Source: Doryteuthis pealeii (taxonomy: Eukaryota > Mollusca > Cephalopoda > Myopsida > Loliginidae). Taken from it: a DNA stretch of 64,000 nucleotides. The DNA lies in the NCBI GenBank assembly GCA_023376005.1, contig CM042145.1, positions 18,861,204 to 18,925,203 of the forward strand, read 5' to 3'. Under the pieces are notes generated by a model that ran no database searches, was not told where the DNA came from, and saw only the letters and a program-made list of their open reading frames with translations. The position numbers and the translations under genes are program-made. How positions within the stretch are numbered: position 1 is the stretch's first letter; each line of letters starts with the position of its first letter. Positions 11,901-26,900 of this stretch are shown piece after piece.

Positions 11901-14900
11901 ACTGAGGATGTGGCAAACAAGAATCTTGAACTTCAAATCTTCTGAACATTGAACAGTTTCATCTGTAATTGTGATGCTACTTTTTCACAGTTGACCTCAA
12001 AAGAGGAAGAGAGTGTACAGATGAGCCTTGAGGGGCCCCTGATATAAGTTATGAATATGTAATTCTGTTAACAATTTCCAGTTATAAGAAGTATACATGT
12101 TTTCTTTTGGTTATTTCAGGCTGGTTTGAGAATGGAGTATTTCTACTTCAACTTACATGAGACTGTTCAAATTGATATTCAAAAGTTACAGTTCATCTCA
12201 TGCTATTATGGTCAGTTAGATGACAGCTGCAGTAAGGTAAGAGAAATGTTATATTATTTGTTTATATATATTTTTTTTCTTTTTTCAGAATTTTGTATCT
12301 CAAATTTAGAGGTGCATATTATACATGAGTTATTATTATTATTTTGTTCTTACAAATAAACAAAAGACTTAATGTGTTTTAGGTGTCTTTATTTCAAAAC
12401 TCAATGCATGGTGAGAAATAGCTCACAGGAGAGACGCCATTTTGCATCTGTCTCCTTCGCTTGTTGAGCTAACTCTGATCTGTAACTTGTTCTCACAATC
12501 AGATTGACCAATCAGAGAACAGCTAATAAGGTCAGCTAAGCCTTGCTGGCTATTTTCCATGACTCTTCTTCTAAAAGAAAAACCAGTTTCTTTTTGAATT
12601 CTACTCTACAAATAGTTACAGTAACTTGAATATTGCTAAAAAAAAAGGACAAAGAAATATTTTAATGGATTCATGTGTCTCTTATGATCTTACAATCTGG
12701 AAAAGTCATAGATGAAACCCTAAACAAAAATAAAGAAGAAATCTCACAATCAGCTTACTTTATCTTTGTATTTTGTATGTTTCAGATCATCTACCCATGT
12801 GACTTGACATTTGGCCGAGTTTGTGATTACCAAAAGAAAAAGACAGAAATGAATTGTGAGGTTGATAAAATTTATATGCACATGTCTGCTTCTGTTCTTA
12901 ACCTGATGCAAAATGTAATGGAAAGTTATCCATTCTGGAAAGAGCAACTGGTAAGTAGTTCATTAAACATTTCATTTATTTCTATTTTAATCATTGTTTA
13001 GTCCTCCTTTTTAAGTTTAGTCCTCCTCGTTAAGACATTCTATTGAAGTCAGTAAGTCTACTGTTGGTTTGAATAACAGCAGCTAACTAAGTACAACTTA
13101 AGCAGTCTAAGACAGTTGGTATATATAGAAATCAAGAATGACCCATTCATGAATTTGGGTGATTTGGGTCATTCCATTCCTTGAGTTCTGATTGGCTGCT
13201 TGACTGCTTGATTTGAATGACATTGTGGAGTCTTATATATATCCTGTCATTCTGCAGTAGACTTTGTGACTATTCGGGTTTGTATTTAAGTTACAACCGT
13301 TTGTTGCCTTGTCTTCCCAGTTCGACGGTAATCGGAACTTTAATTATTCTTCACATTCCACCATATTTGAGGAGAGCACATTTGTAATGTCTTTAACCTA
13401 GAAGCACAATCAAAATGATTCTCCAGCCCTGTCGGCTGGGGCTTTAGAATACACTGACTGCACCTCTGCAAAGGGGTAATACCCCCCCTCCCAATAAGGC
13501 CACCTGTTGGCCGTGAGTGGCGACCCATGATCCTTAAGGACGGAATCTTGGTGGATGAGCAGTCCATGACAGGCAACACTCCACTTTGACCCTTATTTAG
13601 GCTAGACGGGTGGTTGGAGAGGCCCCCCTCTGATCAATCAGCTGGTCACATCAAGCTTTAGATATGATTGTCCCAACCCCTTTGCCCTTATGGCAAACTT
13701 TCAACCCTCTTTATCATACTTATCTTCTTAACAGGCCAGGTCTATTCTTCTATTCTATCTGGTCTGATTCCTCTCTGATTGTATTGGGTGTTTCTTGGGT
13801 TGGCTTTCGACTTTTCCTATGTCTTTTCTTTTGTTCTTACAAATAAACAAAAGACTTAATGTGTTTTAGATGTCTTTATTTCAAAACTCAATGCATGGAG
13901 AGAAATAGCTCACAGGAGAGACTCCATTTTTCATCTGTCTCCTTCGCTTGTTGAGCTAACTCTGATCTGTAACTTGTTCTCACAATCAGATTGACCAATC
14001 AGAGAACAGCTAATAAGGTCAGCTAAGCCTTGCTGGCTATTTTCCATGACTCTTCTTCTAAAAGAAAAACCTGTTACTTTTTGAATTTTACTCTACCGTG
14101 GGTAATTAATAGGCCACCTATTAATTATGTAGCACTTTCATTTGTGATAGCATTCTTTGGTTTGAATTTAATTAATAATTAAATTCAAGACATATAGTGC
14201 TTATATTTTCATTTGAAGTGAAAAATGGGATTGTTACAATAGAAAAAAAAAAAAAAAGACAAGAACAAAAAGGTAGTCAAGTAAAAGGAATTTTTTATGA
14301 ATTTTTTGTAAAAATATTTTTTTAGTAAAAGAATTCATAGTAGCATCACACACACACACACACACACACGCATGCACACACATAGCCTGAATCATAAGTA
14401 AGTAAAGTAAAGTAGTTGGGGTGGCCTAATGTCGGTATCAGCCTATCACCGAGGGAGTCTATCCCCCTTTCACTAGCGCTAGACCAAGGAGATTGTTTTT
14501 GCGTCTGAGGTGAAGCGCGACACCTACCATCAGCTCCTTACTTTACCGCACAGATCCCTGTGCTGCTCATACGCTGAGTTGGCGAGGGCCAGTATCAAAC
14601 TAGGAACCTAGCTAGACCAAGAAGATTGTTTTTGCGTCTGAGGTGAAGCGCGACACCTAACATCAGCTCCTTACTTTACCGCATAGATCCCTGTGCTACT
14701 CATACGCTGAGTTGGCGAGGGCCAGTATCAAACTAGGAACCTTTTGGTTTAAGTCCTTTTAATATCTAATTTTATGGACTACTATAGACAGATCATTAAC
14801 CATATGGAAATCTGATCTCTCTGATAAGATAAAGTGAGAATTCTTCCAAGCTGTAGCCATGTCAGTGCTACAAAAGGTCAATTCTTTAAAGTGGAGTTTA

Positions 14901-17900
14901 ACAGGTTTGAATTCAGAATTTTCCTTCTCCTAGACTGGTTGCCATACCAAGGTTAAAGAGCCCAATATGCTCTACTATTAACCATAATTGGATAGATAGA
15001 GAATATTTAGATGCATACCTTTCCAAAAGGTTTTAGCACTATGTGAAATGCAGACAGCCTCATCCAGGATTTGAAATAAGGTCGCCAGGTTCATTTCCTA
15101 CAATGATAACCATTACACCACTAGTGCCTCTTATATATGGCTTCTAATGAGAAAGTAATTAGAAAAAACTGCCCTTCAGCAATGATGATGATACTCTTCA
15201 TATGACAGCATCATGGTTAAGATTAAGATTACACATTTCCCACCAGTACCAGAGTTTGGTGTTTGAACCTGGGTAAAAAGTTAAGATTTAATGCTGCTTT
15301 TATTTAGATAGACAGGCCCTCTGTTGCATACCCTCTTCATTACTTCTTTACTTACTTCTTTCTTACTCTATTCTTCTGGCCGTCTTTGGAATCTTATAAC
15401 ATCTTGTCTTGGTCTGGAATCTTCTAAGGTCTGGACTTCTCTTGGGGACTTTGTGTCTGGTCTTCTATTGGGGATTTCTCTTTATCAGAAGCCCTGTGTC
15501 ATTGTCAGTTTTTAGATAATAAACACAAGACTTCGATTTACTTGATCTTATTTTATTTTTAAATCCCCAACCAGACCCAGATAAATATTAGGTATCTAAT
15601 AATTATGTAACACCTCCCCATTGGTACAAGACAACCTTCTGGCTCAAATTTCTCTCTAATTGTCTTTGTGTCATACTAAGCTAAGCTTAGTAAATATGAA
15701 TAATAATTTTCCTGAATAATTGTTGATTTGTTTTTATTTTATTTATTTATTTATTTATTTATTTCAGCCTTCTGATAATTCTCTCCAAGATTTCTCTCGA
15801 CACCCACATACCAGCTTATGGGATGTGGAGAAGGTGACATCAGAAAAATGGCTTGAATGGACTGCAATGGGAGGTTAGTTGAAATAATCTATATATCTAT
15901 ACATATATAAACGGTAGTTGGTGTGTATGTATGTATGTATGTACGTCCGGATGAATTTACAAAAATACAACAATTAACGACAAAGTAAATATATATACAC
16001 ATTAGATATCATTGGTTCTTGCTTTTTGTGCAAAAATTATGAAAATTTGATTTATATTCAAAAATATTCAAGAATCAAAATATACATAGAAATAGCATTG
16101 AAATTCTGCTTAAAAATGTCCAGCATTAGTAAATCTCAAAAGTGAACAAATCTATATAAGAGGGTTTCCTCCCTCTACCCAGGTGATGCTGTGTAGCCAC
16201 TTCTAGTACATTCTAGAGAGTCTTTTAACTGTTGTTATCTACTGTATTGATAATTGAAATATTAATTAGTCAGACCAAGTATCCAATAGGCACCCCAAAT
16301 CATCAACTTAATGAAAGTTTCACATTTTAACTCATCGCCGGTAACTTCCACTTCCAAATTTTTATAAACAAATGATTTTAATCAGAAGTTTATGGAGATG
16401 TTGAACTCACAATAAATTAAATGAATAGATGGTTGGTACACGTAATCAAATTAAAATTCAATAGCAAAATCTTTTTTAGATAAATACTTTTTAATCAGAA
16501 ATTTATGAATATTTTTCAGCACTTATGATGATTTATAAAAAAGACGAAAGACGTTTTTATACTAAAATAGTTTTTACTTAATCAGAAGAGAAATGCAATT
16601 ATGTTTATTTAAATAAAAATACAGTTTTTATTTGCAAAATATTTTTATACTTATTTAAATAAAAGGATGTCGTTCAGAAATAGTATCATGCAATTTGTAA
16701 AATTTGTTTTTGTCAGATACAGTATAATTGCAAAAATCGTCTGTTCGTTTATTTTCAAATATTTGAAAGCGAAACTTACCGGTGATGATTTAAAATATGA
16801 ACCTTTTATTAAGTTGATGATTTTGGGTGCTTATTGGTTACTTGGTCTGAAGTTATTATAGGGATTATTTAAAAATTACATTGTATTTTTTTTTATTCAT
16901 ACAGAACTGAAGTTGATATAACTACTGGTTTAATTTGTATGTTTTGTAGGCCCTACAACTACTGGAAAAAGATTTGTATCTGCAGGAGAACACATTGAAA
17001 AATTTAATATGTCAATTGGAGAATTAGATGCCGTTTTTGAAGTGGAAAATCAGGATACAGAGATTCCTCTCTTGTTCTTCAAAACCTCCTTAGATGCCCG
17101 AATCCAAAATTGGTCCACTCAGGTAAAAACAATTTTTTTTTTTTATACCTCTTTGTTATTCTGCAACTATAAGGGTCTGCTGAAAGGTTCTTAGCCTGAC
17201 CATAAAGGCAATGATCTAGGACCATAATACATGCTATTCCACTCATTCATACTACAGTTCAATACGCCCACCTTGATGGTTGGGACTGTAGAATATGCTG
17301 ACTCCACCTCTGTAAAGGGGTAAAATCCCTCCAATGGGGCCACCTGTTCGCTGTGGGTGGCAACCCGTGATGTTGGTGGCTGAGCATTCCATGACATGCA
17401 ACACTCCATTGGCCCTTACTTGGGATAGACATGCAATGGGAGAGGACCCCTCCAATCAATCGACTGGTCATGTCAAGCCCTAGCATCTATGTGATTGTTC
17501 TGACCGTATTGCCCTTATGGCAAACCCCCAACCTTTTTTTTTCATATATATGCTAGAAGGCAGTGGCTGAAGGTCTTAGTGTCTTGGGTATGATATTAAA
17601 CTGCATACAGTAGTGACATTCCAATTTTGGAGCTCTGGGGAGTGTGGAGGACACCTTCATTGCCATTACTCCCGAGTCCACTCTGAACTGGAGGGGTAGT
17701 ACATGTTAGGGTCCCATCTATGGATTAAATAGATTAAAAGATGAGTTTTTAAAATTGTGTTTTAAAAAATGAGTTTAAAAAGAAGAATTGAATACCCAAC
17801 AATTTTGGAGCTCTGGGGAATGTGGAGGACACCTTCATTGCCATTACTCCCAGGTCCACTCTGAACCGGAGTGGTAGTACATGTTAGGGTCCCATCTATG

Positions 17901-20900
17901 GATTAAATAGATGAGTTTTTAAAATTGTGTTTAATAAAAATGAGTTTAAAAAGGAGAATTGAATAGCCAACAAGAATGAAAACAAAACGTCTTTGTTATA
18001 AAATAACCCAACAAGGGTTGACATAGTGTAAAATCCAACCACCCAAAGTTCAACGCAATTGGTACATTGTTTCTGAAGTTTCTTTATCCTTCTAAAAAGA
18101 CTTCAATGAAAAATAAAAATAATAACAGAAATAATGTCAACAATAGTAACGATACCAATATGACTGTAGTTATGAAGGAAAGGTACAAGGCAATTATAGA
18201 GTATATAATTGGGTTAATAGTTTATTGTTGTAATGTTAAATGTGTTAGTATACAAATGGTGTTTAAATGTCTGTAAGAGGTACAACATGTGTTTGAAATG
18301 TATGCGAGAGTTCATTAAACGGTAAGAGTTTGTAAATGGTTGCCAGAGACGTTCGCTCGGCGGAGATATTAGGTATGTAGAGGTTTAAGAAACTTAACTC
18401 GTGTTGTGTTGTCTCTGTAGTTGGTTCTGTGGTTGTTCCTTTAGTTCGTCTGGTCTTACCCTTTAGGTGGCAAGACAGTGTTTGTTGACCTTATTCGTCC
18501 GTTACTTGAAATGGTGTTCTCCAGTGCCAGCTAATTGTGTTCCCTTTGCCTGTTGGAACTGTTCTGTCTAAATTTAGGGGTCTGCCCCTGGCGTCTGATT
18601 CCAGGAACTAATAGGGGCAGATAACCCAATTTCTTATAATAAAAATGAAAATTAAGATCTTTTAAAATTTCTGTTTTGAATTATTTTTAATGAATTCTAT
18701 GACAAGTATTTTTTTATTTTTATTTTAGCTGCAAATCCAATCTGAATTCAAACTGGAACTAGCCTATTTTAACGAGAAATTAAGTTTGTGGGAACCTTTA
18801 ATAGAACCTGTAATGGAGAAAGAGAACATCTACCAACCATGGGAACTTCAAGTCAAGGTAGGGACAGCTTTTTGATTTTAATCTTTTAAAATACTTGAAT
18901 GAAAAAAAAGAAATTTTCAGATTTCTTACAAAAATATGCCAATAAATCTCAAGAAAAAATATTTTATTATACAAATAAAATATTTTTTTTATTTGTACTT
19001 TTCGGACTAAAATGTTTTAGTAGAAAATAAAAATGCATTTAATATATACATTTTTTAAAATAATAATGGATTTGTTTTTAAGGTTTAAAAAAAAGTCGTC
19101 GGGGCAGCCTAAAGTCGGTATCAGCCAATCAGCGAGGGAGTCTATCCCCTTTTCACTTGTGCTAGACCAAGGAGATTATTTTAGCGTCTGAGGTGGAGCG
19201 CCACACCTACCATCGGCTCCTTACTTTACTGCACAGATCCCTGTGCTACTCATACACTGAGTTGGCGAGGACTGGTATCGAACTAGGAACCTTGTGGTTT
19301 CTAGCCAAATGCACTACCAACTGAGCTAACCCAGCCCGTAAGGTTTAAAGTCATATTTAATTTTTAAAAAAAGATATATTGACTTAACATTAAAAAAAAA
19401 ACTATTGTACATTGAACTTAGATGAATGATATATAAAAAAAAATTCCTTTTTCATTTGATGTATTTTATATTTTTATTTTGTTAGTCAATGAATGATTAC
19501 ATACTTTATTTTTCATAAGAAATGACTACTTTTTATATATCTTGGCTTCTCACAAAAAGTTAAATTTTAAGAAGGTTGAAGTCTAAAAAGATTTACCAAG
19601 TTATTTAGAGAAATTTTTAGATGAAGCATTTTTCTAGTATTATTTTATAATTAGTTTTACCCCATCTTATTACAACTGCTTTTCATCACAACACTTAAAT
19701 TAAAACTATTAATTTCTCTGAATGTTTGAGATGAGGCTTTATAATTAGTATCATTGGGATTATTTGGACTATTGTCCTTATCTTTATTGTTATCTGTACA
19801 ATGTTTCGGCCGATGTGCCCTCCGGCCTTTTTCAGCTTTTTCTTGTCGGACTCGGGAACCTTCTTGTCGTAATCGGGGGCCATCATGAAACTTTGAATCT
19901 AACCCTTTATTCAATCCATGGGGGATCCTGTAACAGTAACATAGAATAATAATTAACACAGCTTAACACCTGTATCCAGCTATGGTTAGCGGAATGAGAA
20001 CAGGATACCCCCGTGGACTGAATAAAGAGTTGGGTTCAAAGTTTCATGATGGCTCCCGATTTTGACAAGAAGGTTCCCGAGTTCGAAAAGAAGGTTCCTG
20101 AGTTTGAGAAGGCTCCCAAGTCTGACAAGAAATACCTGAAGAAGGCCGGAGGGCACATCAGCCGAAACATTGTACAGATAACAATAAAGATGAGGATAAT
20201 AGTCCGAATAATCCAAATAACACTAAAACTATTAAGTAGTAAAAAAAAGATGTCATTGACAATTGATGAGGAAAGTGTGCCAGATGATAACAGATTTTGT
20301 GATTTCATTTAATCACCAACGTTTAAGGAACTCAACATTTATAAAAGATAGTCTAACGTGGATGTGAGTTTATTTTACTTTTTATGTGGGGCCAGTTTAA
20401 ATCAGTTGGTATAGCATCTGCCTAGGAACCACAAGGTTCTGGGTTCGATACCAGCCAAATACAGCCAAAATAAAAATAACCAACTGAACATTTTGCAAGT
20501 AGTTAAATTGGATAGTATTTTTTTCTATTACACAGTAATAAGTAAAGTAATTAAGTAGAGTATCTGCTTATGAAGCTCAAGGTTTTGGGTTCGATACTGA
20601 CCCTCGTCAACTCATCGCATCGAGTAGCAGTTTGGATTTGTATGGTAAAGTGTGGAACTGGTGGCAGGTGTTGGTGCTCTACTTCAGATGCAAAAACTGA
20701 AAAAAAAAAAAAAAAAAAAAAAAAAGATTAAAAAAAATCTTCCTGGTCTAGCGCTAGTGAAAAAGGGATAGAACCCTCGCTGTCTGGCTGATACTGATAA
20801 TAGGCCACACTGCCAACTTTACTTTACAATATGAAAAAAATATCAGGGGCTGATAACTCTTCTTTTTCTTTTATTTACTTAAACATTTTTTTTCTTCTTG

Positions 20901-23900
20901 TTATTTCCTTTAGCTTGTACAAGCAGCAAGCCAACCAATCACTACTAGCTATGAAGAGACCAGCATGGACATAGCCGATGGTTTGGAAGATGATGTTCAC
21001 AGCATCCGACAGAAAAGCAGAGTCAGATCCAGTAGCTCTGAGTCAGAAACGGATTCAAATACTGAAATGACAGTCATCAGACGAAAACCATCAAAAAAAA
21101 AGAGACTGGCAAGTGAGAGAAGTTTTGGTGGGTAGATTTCAATTTAAGAGACAATGACAATGACTTACAAGAGAGCATTGCATATTAATAACTAATTCTA
21201 AAATGATTCTTTCCATCTTATTAACATGAGCCAAAGGTTTTTGCATTGATCATAGAGCTCTAAAATTTATTAAAAAGGGATTTGAAGGTAATATTCATCT
21301 GCAACTTAATTAGCTCTTAACATCCTATACCACCTCATTCCGCCCGGCCAGAAGTCACATTCATTTTCCTAATCTAACCCAAATGATAGCCTTTGTTTAA
21401 ATGTAATATTAAACATATTTAGAAGTCTTTGATTTAAGGGAAATAACAGGTAACTTTAAATGAAAAGGTCATTTTTAGCCATTTTTTGATAAATCCTTAT
21501 AGGAATGGGGCTCTGGACTTTGTTTAAATGTAATATTAAACATATTTAGAAGTCTTTTGATTAGGGAAATAACAGGTAACTTTAAATGAAAAGGTCATTT
21601 TTAGCCATTTTTTGATAAATCCTTATAGGAATGGGACTCTGGAATTAGAAAATTCTCAACAGGATGTTAAGAGTTAATCTTTCTTACTAATTTTCTATAA
21701 CTTTAGTATTCCTCTAGAAAAGAGCTTCATTAAATATATTTGAATTATGCATGATATAGGTTATTAATAATTTATTAATCCTGCTCTTATTAATCCTTAG
21801 AATATGCCAGCTGCATCCCTTGCTGAGAGGTAACCCCTCCTAAAAAAAGAGGAATCCTGGGTATGACATATATTATATCTGGTGGTGAGGCTCCAATTCT
21901 GGGTCCCTAAGGAGTGTGTAGTTACCTCTTCATTGCTATTACTCCTGTTGGAGTTAGTCAATATATGACAGTTCAGTACCATATAATTGCTTGCAAAAAA
22001 GATTAACTTCAGTATTGAATAGCCCAACAGCAAGAGTTGACATGTTTTTACCAATAGGTGGCTCATGTACTGGTATCTTGTTAGTTGTGTTTATATTGCC
22101 ATCTAGGGGAGTAAACCCCGAAAATAAATCAGGAGCTGGAGTCCCTAAGGTGGTGTGATGCTGAAATCCAATGCTACCCATTAACTCCTGCGACACTACC
22201 GTTACCAAACTGCATTGGTCCTTACCTTTCCTTTGGATTACAGCGGCAGTGTGGAGAGGGGGGATTTTCTGCATGGGCAACAGCTCATCTTCCACATGAA
22301 CCCCCCAGGCTATGTAGTTCAAGTTAAAAAATAAAAAAACCAAAATGAACAAAAAAAAATTGGTACTACTAAACAAAAAAAAATAAAAAAAAAAAAAAAA
22401 ACTTTGACACTACTCCATCGTCTCTCGTAGTCAGAAGGCTGCTAACCAATATTGCCATAGTACAGTAACTGTTTTTTTTGTTTTTTGTAAATCTTAATAT
22501 TTAACCATTTCCTAGTTCTAGGTGTATTTTGCATATGCTCTCTCTCTCTCTCTCTAATAATGTTGATTTTGTTAAATGCTTTTGCAATTCTTACCCCCCA
22601 GATTCTGTGAGTCATCAGAACAGTGTCCAGGGAGAATCCGATTCCGAGCCAGAAACATTCATTCACAACATAACAAACAAACTGGGCAACATTTTTTCTA
22701 GTGACAGTAGTGAGGCTGATGTCAGCGAGACCGATGACAATGATGATGCCTTTGATCCGTCCCTCAATGACCCAGTGTTTATGACCTCTAAGGGACTGAT
22801 ACATGCTGGCATGAGTGGTACGTAGTCATGTGACCGACTGTAACCACTCCCTTACACTGTCAGCCCTATTTTGTGTTATGCACAAACGTGTTGTCCTTAT
22901 TCATTTGTGCTGTGTCCCTTATATAAACTGACAACATATTTTTTTTATTTGTTGTTTAAGTCATTGCATTAGTCTGCATGGTTGTTGTTGTTGTTTACTA
23001 TTTTTATCATTTGCTGAATTATTTGTGTTTAGTGTTTTATTTACTTTTGGCGTTTTTTTTTTTTTTTTTTTTTCAATTTTGATGCTGTCATAAGAAAGAA
23101 AAAAACCCAGTGATGCTGATAGCTTTTTGATTTAATGCATTCTGAGATGCACATATTTGCTTTGAATGAGTCCCCAGGAAAATTTTATGGGTCCCAAATA
23201 AAAAGCAATTAACTCCTACTTTGTAACCTATCCTGTGTAATTCATTTCTAAGAAACTATTGAAATGTATTTGCAGTTAGCTTGAAATAGTAAGGGAAGAA
23301 AAAAGAAAACACTGGGATGCATGGATATGATCTTACTGTGTCCTTTTAGATTCTTGTGCATCAGGGATGCAGGACGCGTACCTATCAGCATCTCTGAAAA
23401 ATACCTATTTACAATATCATCATCATCATCATCATGTCGCACAATTAGCACAGATATCCATGACAATCTGTTGCCAACCTTCTCTATCATTAATTGTCTC
23501 AGGGAGGTCCTCTGTGCAGGATCCAATATCTGCACAGAACTGGTTGCTGTGCGACCCACATTTGCATGTCTATGTTTTGGCTTCCACAGGAGAACATCAC
23601 TTATGAGTTTGTCCTTGCTTCTCCAGCAGTGTCCAGCATGTCTTGTCCATCTCACCTGGATGGTTTGTGAGATAGGGGGCAGGTGGCCGTACAGCTCCTT
23701 CTTGTGGGGTGCTGTTTCCACGACTCGTTCAGAATCGCACACAGCATTTTTGTGCTGCTCCCATCTAGCTTATTCTCTAGGCGCCTCGTTAGGGTTCAAG
23801 TGGTGCAGCCATACAACAGCACTGATATAACCACAGCCTGGAAGAATTGTCACTTTAACTTGTCAGTGAGATTGGATTTCCATATGACTGATAATTTGTT

Positions 23901-26900
23901 TGTGGCCGACCATGCCTTCCCTATCCGTGCATTAACATCACCTTCTGTGAATGAGATATTACTACCTAGGTATGTGAATTGTTCTAATTCTGAAAAACAT
24001 TGTTGGAATTCACCAAAAAGTGAATTGAGTGACCAACTGGAAGAAATCAAATGAAGAAGCTGGAAAGAGTAATATAATTTTTTTAAATTGAGAAAGGGTC
24101 AAGGACATTTGTATTTTAAAAACTACCAAAATATCATTGATTGATCATATCAAAACCAACACAAATGAAATGTAAAAACAGACATTTATTACATTTTTAC
24201 AGAAATTAAACAAGTTCATGTAATTGCACAATATTTCCATTGGCAAGCTGTAAAATTATAACAGAAAATTAACAAAATGAGAAAAGGTCTGTAAAACTTT
24301 ATTACTCAACATCATCATCAGGTCTCATTGACAGCTCAGATACCCATGACTCTCTTGTCAACTGCCCCTATCAGTCATTGCATTAGGCAGGTCTTCTGCA
24401 CAGCATTCAGAATCCACACAGAGCTGATTCATCTAGGTTTTTGCTGGTTGGCATACACTTGTGTGTTCCTGTGTAGGTGTCTATTGAAGTCAGTCAGTAC
24501 ACTGTTGGTTTGGACAACAACAACTGGCTAAGCATGACTGAAGCAGTGCCCAAGACAATTGGTATTTATGGAAATCAAGAATAGTCCATTCATGTATTTG
24601 GGTGATTCCATTCCTTGAGTCCTGATTGGCTGCTTGCTTTCTATGATGTTGTGGGGCTTCATAAAATACTCTGGCATTCTGGAGTAGTATTGCAGCAAGA
24701 TAGATTTGTATTCAGTTACGACTTTTCTTTTTTTAAAAACATTAGAAAAACTCTGCAGAAAATTTAAGTGATGTTAAACCAATTGTTTTCTTTTGTTCAA
24801 GCAAAGATAAATCTTTCAGAAAATTTGGAACAAGGCAGAAATTATGAAGATATACGAGAACAATGCGTCAGAAATGGATGGATAACGATGTATTTCCTAT
24901 CGAAGTTGGATGCCGAGATTCATTACCAACTCAACCTTGGTATTTTTTTTACTAAACTTGGTCTTTCTCCACCAGACAAGAGAAAATACATCAAAAAGAT
25001 CCAGGATAAAGCTCTAACTTCACCAGAGTGGATATGGAAATCCTACAATGTGACATCAAAACAACAAAGTCTTGTGGTATCGTGAGATACTGCTGGGACG
25101 CTCTGGGTTAGTGGTAATGATGCTTCGGCCCCAAAACCATGCCTGAACCCAGAGTCATCATCTAATGAAGGCTTTGTTGGTTGCAATGCTACTGTGTAAA
25201 TAGCAGTTATTGTATGAAGTTTAATTGTTGGCATGTTGTACATTTATTCAATGGAGTTTGGCATTTTGTTTGCATTGTTCTATGCATTTTTCTGCATGAA
25301 ACTTTTTTTGTATTATATTTCTCTTTTTTTTTTCAAATTTTTCATTGTTTACTCCTTGTGAGTTTTTCATTGCTTTTTCTCTGAAGTCTAAGAGCAAGTT
25401 TCCTCAGGCCTCCAGGTGTTTTTTTTGTTTTTTTTGAGGGGGGGGGCTTGTTTTTTTAATCTAATTTTATTTTTTAAAATTTATTATCATTATTATTATT
25501 ATTGTTATTATTATTGTTATTTTTCTTTTTTTTTCTTTATTACTTTTTTATATTATTATTATTATTATCATCATCTATTATTTGTTTATTTATTTTTTAT
25601 TTCTTATTTTTTAAATTTCTTATTATTATCATTTCTTATTATTTATTATTATCATTTATCATTATTTTTTTTGTTTTTTTTAATTTTTTAAAATTTATTC
25701 ATGAAATTAATTTATTTCTTATACTCTTATAACTTGATTAACAAAAACTTACATCTCATTGCTTTAGGATTGGTTAATTAAGAACAATAAAAATATTCAT
25801 TGATTTATGCACCTTTAAATAACAAATTGAATATGTCATCTTTTTTAAATTTTTATCTCTTTTCTTTTTGTCTAGTTCTAAAAATGTTCATTGTTGTATT
25901 TTTACAACTTGAAGCATTCCCACATCTTTTCTCATACAAGAGTCCAAGATATTTGAATGATAGACTATCTTACAGCAATATCTTGAATATTATAGTGTGA
26001 TAATACCCAGTCTGCACTCACTGCACCTTTGTTGCACAATGTCTATGACCCCAACGTTGTAATATTCTGTGCTGGCCGATTCAAAGGGCACAAGACAGAG
26101 ACAGGTTCACAAGGATTTTTAAAAAAATACAAAGTCTGATAACAGGACGCTGGTGGAAGAGGAATTTGTGACACTCTGTGCAGTTTGTGGTGGAGTAGTG
26201 TGTACCTAGGTCTATGTCAGCTAGCAAGAAAGTTGTTTTAACTCTAAGTCGATTACTGGCTTCACTGATGTGGGTCTGGCTATTCCTATCTACTGCTATG
26301 GGGACAACCTCTCACTCCAAAGGCTGGTCTCAAAACTCAATCAAGGGCTGGAGCTTGGCTGAATATATGTAAAATTCCAGCCCCACACATCCCCACGGAC
26401 CCAACCACCCAGATTTAAATCTCAGAATTTTTATCTGCGATTTCCTTTAAAAATAAAGCAATTACTTTTTTTTTAAAAGTCTGAGTGTCCCCACTATTCA
26501 GACCATTAATTCCCTCAAAACAGATTTTCTCATAAAAACAGCTTTTTTTCTCTTAACACATAGATACCTAAAGATATTATTTCTAACTAGCTTAACTTCA
26601 TGGTGGCCGTTCAATTTTCTTAGAATTTACTGCCCAATCCTTTGTGTCCTTAAAGGACATATATATACATATGCCTTGGCTTAACACATTCTATTTTTAT
26701 TTATTTATTTTTTCTGACCATGTTCTCCCTTAACCATAGTGTCACATAGTTAATTTATTCCAAAGTTTTGTCTCCACTGCTCCAAACTGAACTGGAGTGG
26801 TAGTACATGTTAAGGTCTCATGTATGGGTCCAATGGATCTGTTTAAAAATCATTCATATTCAATAGAACCATGTGCAAAAATAACCTCTTAAGGGACAAC

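Noticed and set aside
12343..14098. Complete LTR retrotransposon between the two L1 repeats
   Set aside because: The interval contains VPS13 exon 3 and other repeats, with no gag or pol, so it is not one element.
22244..22376. Hydrophobic minus-strand frame resembling a signal peptide
   Set aside because: It lies in dispersed repeat P and a poly(A)/T run. The same repeat is non-coding at 38135 and 38525.
25416..25732. Membrane-protein-like frames (Phe, Tyr, Leu rich)
   Set aside because: T-rich low-complexity DNA encodes such residues in any frame.
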